This document shows positions 5,004 to 7,100 of a DNA stretch of 7,100 nt, piece by piece (the stretch's first letter is position 1; the number at the start of each line of letters is the position of its first letter). The notes beneath the pieces were generated by a model, which had not been told where the DNA came from, did no database searches, and saw only the letters and a list, made by a program, of their open reading frames with translations. This DNA is from Candidatus Aminicenantota bacterium (GTDB lineage: Bacteria; Acidobacteriota; Aminicenantia; Aminicenantales; Saccharicenantaceae): contig JALHVH010000274.1 of the NCBI GenBank assembly GCA_022867105.1, forward strand, positions 1-7,100, given 5' to 3'. The translations under genes were made by a program, and so were the position numbers.

Positions 5004-6608
5004 GTGAGTACAATTCAATCTCCGCCGCTCCCATTCCTTTCGCCGGGCGCCCATGAGCCTCTCCGCCGGACGGCCGGAAAAACATTAGCTGTCGGCGTGT
5101 TTGCTGTCCTTGTTCTGGTGCGGCTGCCGTTTTTCTTGACCAGCACCGTGCAAGAAGATTCGTATATCAGTTGGCGCTGTGCCCGCAATTTGGTCGAGCA
5201 CGGGGTCTACGGCTTCAATCCTGCCGAACGAGTCAGCGCCTCGACTACGCATCTCTATGTTTTGCTTTCCGCGGCCACGATGGTCATTGCAGGCGACCAT
5301 TTTGTGCCCCTACTGATCGCGCTGAACACGGCCCTTTTTTTGCTGGGGCTTCTCTTGCTCTGTCGCTTGCTCGAACCGGACCCGCGCCGAGGTCTGTTGC
5401 TCTGGTTGATCTCAGGGATGCTTCCCGTGGCGTTCGATATGACGACCTTGGGCATGGAAACCTCTCTTCTGTTCTTTCTGCTGAGCGTCCTCGTCTGGAC
5501 GGTGCATTCCAGTCGGTGGCCCCTGGCGGCCGTGGTCCTGTGTCTGCTTCCGTGGGTACGGCCCGATTCGGCGGTTTTTTCGGTGATCATTCTCCTCTAC
5601 GCGTGGTGGCGTACACGATGTCTGCCCTGGAAGCTTGCGCTCGCGTTGACGATGGGATATCTTGCCGTGGGGCTGTTTAACTACTTCTATTTCGGGCAGT
5701 TGATCAACCAGACGATAGTCGCCAAGTCCGTCTGTTATCATCCCCTGAGAACCTTCGGCGCCATGGCCGAGCGCCTTAAGGTGGTCTTCATAGGCGATGC
5801 GATCCATACCGGCATCTTTGGGCTTTTATCCACAAAGTATTTGACATGGCTGAACGGGCCGATAGCCGTTATCGTAACGGCAACGCTCTTTGTCTTCCTG
5901 GCCAAGCCTCACCCCAGGGGGGTTATCGGCCCCTGGCTTCTGGGGCTGGCGATCGTTCCTCCCGCATTCTATGCCGCAGCCGGCGCGATGTTTCCCTGGT
6001 ATTTTGCCCCCTCGGTTGAAATCGGGCTTTTATTGCTCTGCGCAACCATTCTGTACGGGCTCACTCGATGCCCGCTGAAGCTCGCCCGTGCCTTGACTGT
6101 AGCCTTGGTGTTCATCATTCTGACCGTTTCGGCCGGAAAATGGTACCTGACTGCAACGGACTTTGGGCCTAGGTTCCTGACCGGCATCGGCAAGTACATC
6201 GCCGGTGTGGCCAAGAGCCGCGATACGCTTTTGCTCGAGCCAGCGGGATTTATTCCGTTTTATGCCAGGATTTTTACGTTTGACGAGGTGGGTCTGGTCT
6301 CTCCCCAGGTGACAACCTATATGCGTCGCTTCGGTGTGGAGGGGTGGTGGCTTCCGTTCCTCCATGATTTCCACCCAACTTTTGTGCTGGAGAGGCGGCC
6401 GTTCAGGACCGAAGGGCGGCTCAGCAGAGACACGGCCCTGACGCCCGAGCAGCTCGGGGAATTCTTCGCCGATTACGAGTTGGTCAAGAGTTTCGAATGT
6501 TCGCCGGGTGATTATTTTAAGTCGCCATTCATGCTGAAACTAGCCGGTTTGCGGACTTGCATACCGTTTGATCTTTATCAGCGCCGAGTTTCGAAAGAAA
6601 GAGACTAG
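5004..6608 (+). CDS. Polytopic GT-C-type membrane glycosyltransferase
   Basis: A 534-residue inner-membrane protein, likely to move a sugar from a polyprenyl-phosphate donor onto a surface glycan or lipid on the outer face of the membrane. From GTG at 5004: helix 1 at about 28-47; then the first extracytoplasmic loop with the acidic pair E51-D52 (QEDSYISWRCARNLVEHG) and FNPAERVSAST, the family's DDxxISxRYA...NPGERV pattern with E replacing the first D. Further family marks are GMETS (150-154), RPDS (186-189) and YFGQLINQTIVAK (229-241). Many more hydrophobic segments reach about residue 400, then a soluble tail containing DEVGLVSPQV. The frame is open to a TTG at 4935, but the extra 23 residues (Cys, Arg and Trp rich) look non-coding; GGA at 4993-4995 supports GTG 5004 only weakly. 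Less GC-rich than the cAMP operon. Donor and acceptor cannot be told from sequence. Confidence 0.85.
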   Translation: MSTIQSPPLPFLSPGAHEPLRRTAGKTLAVGVFAVLVLVRLPFFLTSTVQEDSYISWRCARNLVEHGVYGFNPAERVSASTTHLYVLLSAATMVIAGDHFVPLLIALNTALFLLGLLLLCRLLEPDPRRGLLLWLISGMLPVAFDMTTLGMETSLLFFLLSVLVWTVHSSRWPLAAVVLCLLPWVRPDSAVFSVIILLYAWWRTRCLPWKLALALTMGYLAVGLFNYFYFGQLINQTIVAKSVCYHPLRTFGAMAERLKVVFIGDAIHTGIFGLLSTKYLTWLNGPIAVIVTATLFVFLAKPHPRGVIGPWLLGLAIVPPAFYAAAGAMFPWYFAPSVEIGLLLLCATILYGLTRCPLKLARALTVALVFIILTVSAGKWYLTATDFGPRFLTGIGKYIAGVAKSRDTLLLEPAGFIPFYARIFTFDEVGLVSPQVTTYMRRFGVEGWWLPFLHDFHPTFVLERRPFRTEGRLSRDTALTPEQLGEFFADYELVKSFECSPGDYFKSPFMLKLAGLRTCIPFDLYQRRVSKERD

Positions 6609-6652
6609 ATCCGTGCGCCTAAATGGCGGCGTGCCATCGACGTTGGATGATT

Positions 6653-6704
6653 GTCGTCCGCCCGGGCGATATCGGGCATCAGCCGATGACCCGTAGCGGA
6701 CGAC
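6653..6704. repeat. 52-base structured palindrome downstream of the GT-C gene
   Basis: A perfect 9-bp outer stem, GTCGTCCGC (6653-6661) with GCGGACGAC (6696-6704), encloses a CGGG/CCCG helix and an ATCGG/CCGAT helix with a 7-base loop: 18 base pairs in three stacked helices. A second small hairpin CGGC-TTT-GCCG (6704-6714) adjoins it. It lies 45 bases after the glycosyltransferase stop and could end or protect that transcript, but no T-run follows. It could also be a REP-type palindrome or the end or target of the neighbouring IS110-type element. Confidence 0.6.
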
Positions 6705-6812
6705 GGCTTTGCCGGGGTGGATAATAATCTATCGTCCCGTACGGTCTGGTTTACCCAATTTTCAAAACTCAGGCTCCTCCCTCAGCTCTTCTATGATGAT
6801 GTGACGCAAGCG

Positions 6813-6848
6813 GTTTTTTCTTTTTTTTCTTCTTCTTTCTTCTCTTTA
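6813..6848. repeat. Long polypyrimidine (plus) / polypurine (minus) tract
   Basis: About 35 consecutive pyrimidines, almost all T with single C's, in otherwise mixed-composition DNA. It separates a GC-rich, foldable stretch next to the transposase end (about 6849-6990) from the sequence near the glycosyltransferase. Confidence 0.7.
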
Positions 6849-6990
6849 GGTCTTGTGGACCACCCTTCTATCCGTGCCCCTAGCCCGAAGGCTATGTCCG
6901 CACACACTCTAACGTCAGGTCCCGGCCCCTTAACCTATCTGCCAATGCGGTCGTCACCGGCCCATTAAAGAATTTCTCAAGGCGGCCGAG
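6849..6990 (-). ncRNA. Candidate IS110/IS1111 guide-RNA region downstream of the transposase
   Basis: On the minus strand this follows the transposase stop directly. It contains a TAGCC-TTCG-GGCTA hairpin (6894-6881) with a stable UUCG tetraloop, extended by GTGC/GCAC pairing outside an internal loop, and a smaller GGTC-CACAA-GACC hairpin (6861-6849). IS1111-group elements carry their bridge/seek RNA in the 3' flank of the transposase gene, so position and strand fit. The element end and the group are not known here, so this is a hypothesis. The rest of the gene-free stretch 6609-6990 holds the palindrome at 6653 and the pyrimidine tract; I see no gene in it. Confidence 0.3.
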
Positions 6991-7100
6991 TTATCTCCGA
7001 TACGCAATGTAATTCCGTCCTTCTTTCCAAACCTTGTAGATGATCGTCAGAAGTCGCCTGGCCGTGGCCACTTTGGCCTTGTTCGCGCCTTTGCCGCGGG
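6991..7100 (-). CDS. IS110-family transposase, C-terminal end (gene runs off the window)
   Basis: Read on the minus strand, the frame enters at the window's right edge and gives RGKGANKAKVA then ARRLLTIIYKVWKEGRNY, ending at a TAA (6993-6991). This is the usual C-terminus of IS110/IS1111 transposases (DEDD N-terminal plus Transposase_20 domain): a basic G-x-KKA stretch, then A-R-x-L-L and a final Tyr-containing helix. Only about 35 residues are inside the window, so whether the gene is intact and which subgroup it belongs to cannot be judged. The family assignment comes from motif recognition. Its presence beside the GT-C gene adds to the mobile-element load of the right half of the window. 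Confidence 0.75.
   Translation of the reverse strand, partial: RGKGANKAKVATARRLLTIIYKVWKEGRNYIAYRR

Noticed and set aside
4987..5007. Six-codon leader ORF (MDGKEP) whose TGA overlaps the GTG start
   Set aside because: Could give translational coupling, but it is too short to separate from chance.
4504..5085. 193-codon open frame on the minus strand
   Set aside because: It crosses the divergent promoter region and both glycosyltransferase starts in the wrong frame. Only its last ~40 codons are considered, as a possible pseudogene tail.
6717..6968. 83-codon plus-strand open frame
   Set aside because: It spans the pyrimidine tract (giving a Phe/Ser run), starts with GTG without a ribosome binding site, and runs antisense to the transposase flank.
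3319..7100. CRISPR array or toxin-antitoxin pair
   Set aside because: Looked for regular direct repeats with spacers and small overlapping ORF pairs; the three 19-base repeats are irregularly spaced and diverged, and no pair was found.

Overview
The window comes from a Gram-negative-type bacterium of uncertain phylum. The high-GC signalling operon, the MscS-type channel and the polytopic GT-C glycosyltransferase could fit Desulfobacterota, Acidobacteriota or Aminicenantes-like lineages, but nothing here fixes the taxonomy. Two parts differ in character: a compact, GC-rich operon (1-3318), then a mosaic of lower GC content (3319-7100) made of a tRNA gene, integration scars, insertion-sequence remnants and surface-polysaccharide-type membrane genes.

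Region 1 (2-3318, plus strand) is a three-gene operon with gaps of 11-12 bases. It encodes the C-terminal part of a class III adenylate cyclase with all catalytic residues present, a metallo-beta-lactamase-fold hydrolase, and an MscS-family channel fused to a C-terminal cyclic-nucleotide-binding domain. Read together, these look like a self-contained cAMP circuit: synthesis, a possible phosphodiesterase, and a membrane channel as effector. The cyclase and channel assignments rest on visible motifs; the phosphodiesterase role is inference.

Region 2 (3319-4181) begins with a ~140 bp palindromic element with imperfect terminal inverted repeats, five bases after the channel stop codon. Next is a well-formed tRNA-Arg(CCT) with a good sigma70-type promoter. 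The following ~580 bases hold no gene. They contain a decayed 3' part of a tRNA-Leu(CAA) and three copies of a ~19-base repeat, two of them just downstream of a tRNA 3' end. This resembles a stack of old tRNA-targeted integration sites whose integrase genes have been lost.

Region 3 (4182-4934) holds the C-terminal stump of an IS91-type (Y2) transposase and, on the minus strand, the first ~55 codons of a GT-C-like membrane protein. That fragment still has a consensus promoter and ribosome binding site.

Region 4 (5004-6608) is an apparently intact GT-C-type membrane glycosyltransferase, divergent from the broken one. It is followed by a 52-base structured palindrome, a GC-rich then pyrimidine-rich non-coding stretch, and at the right edge the C-terminal end of an IS110/IS1111-family transposase on the minus strand. 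The flank downstream of that transposase is where IS1111-group elements carry their guide (bridge/seek) RNA, and it can fold locally.
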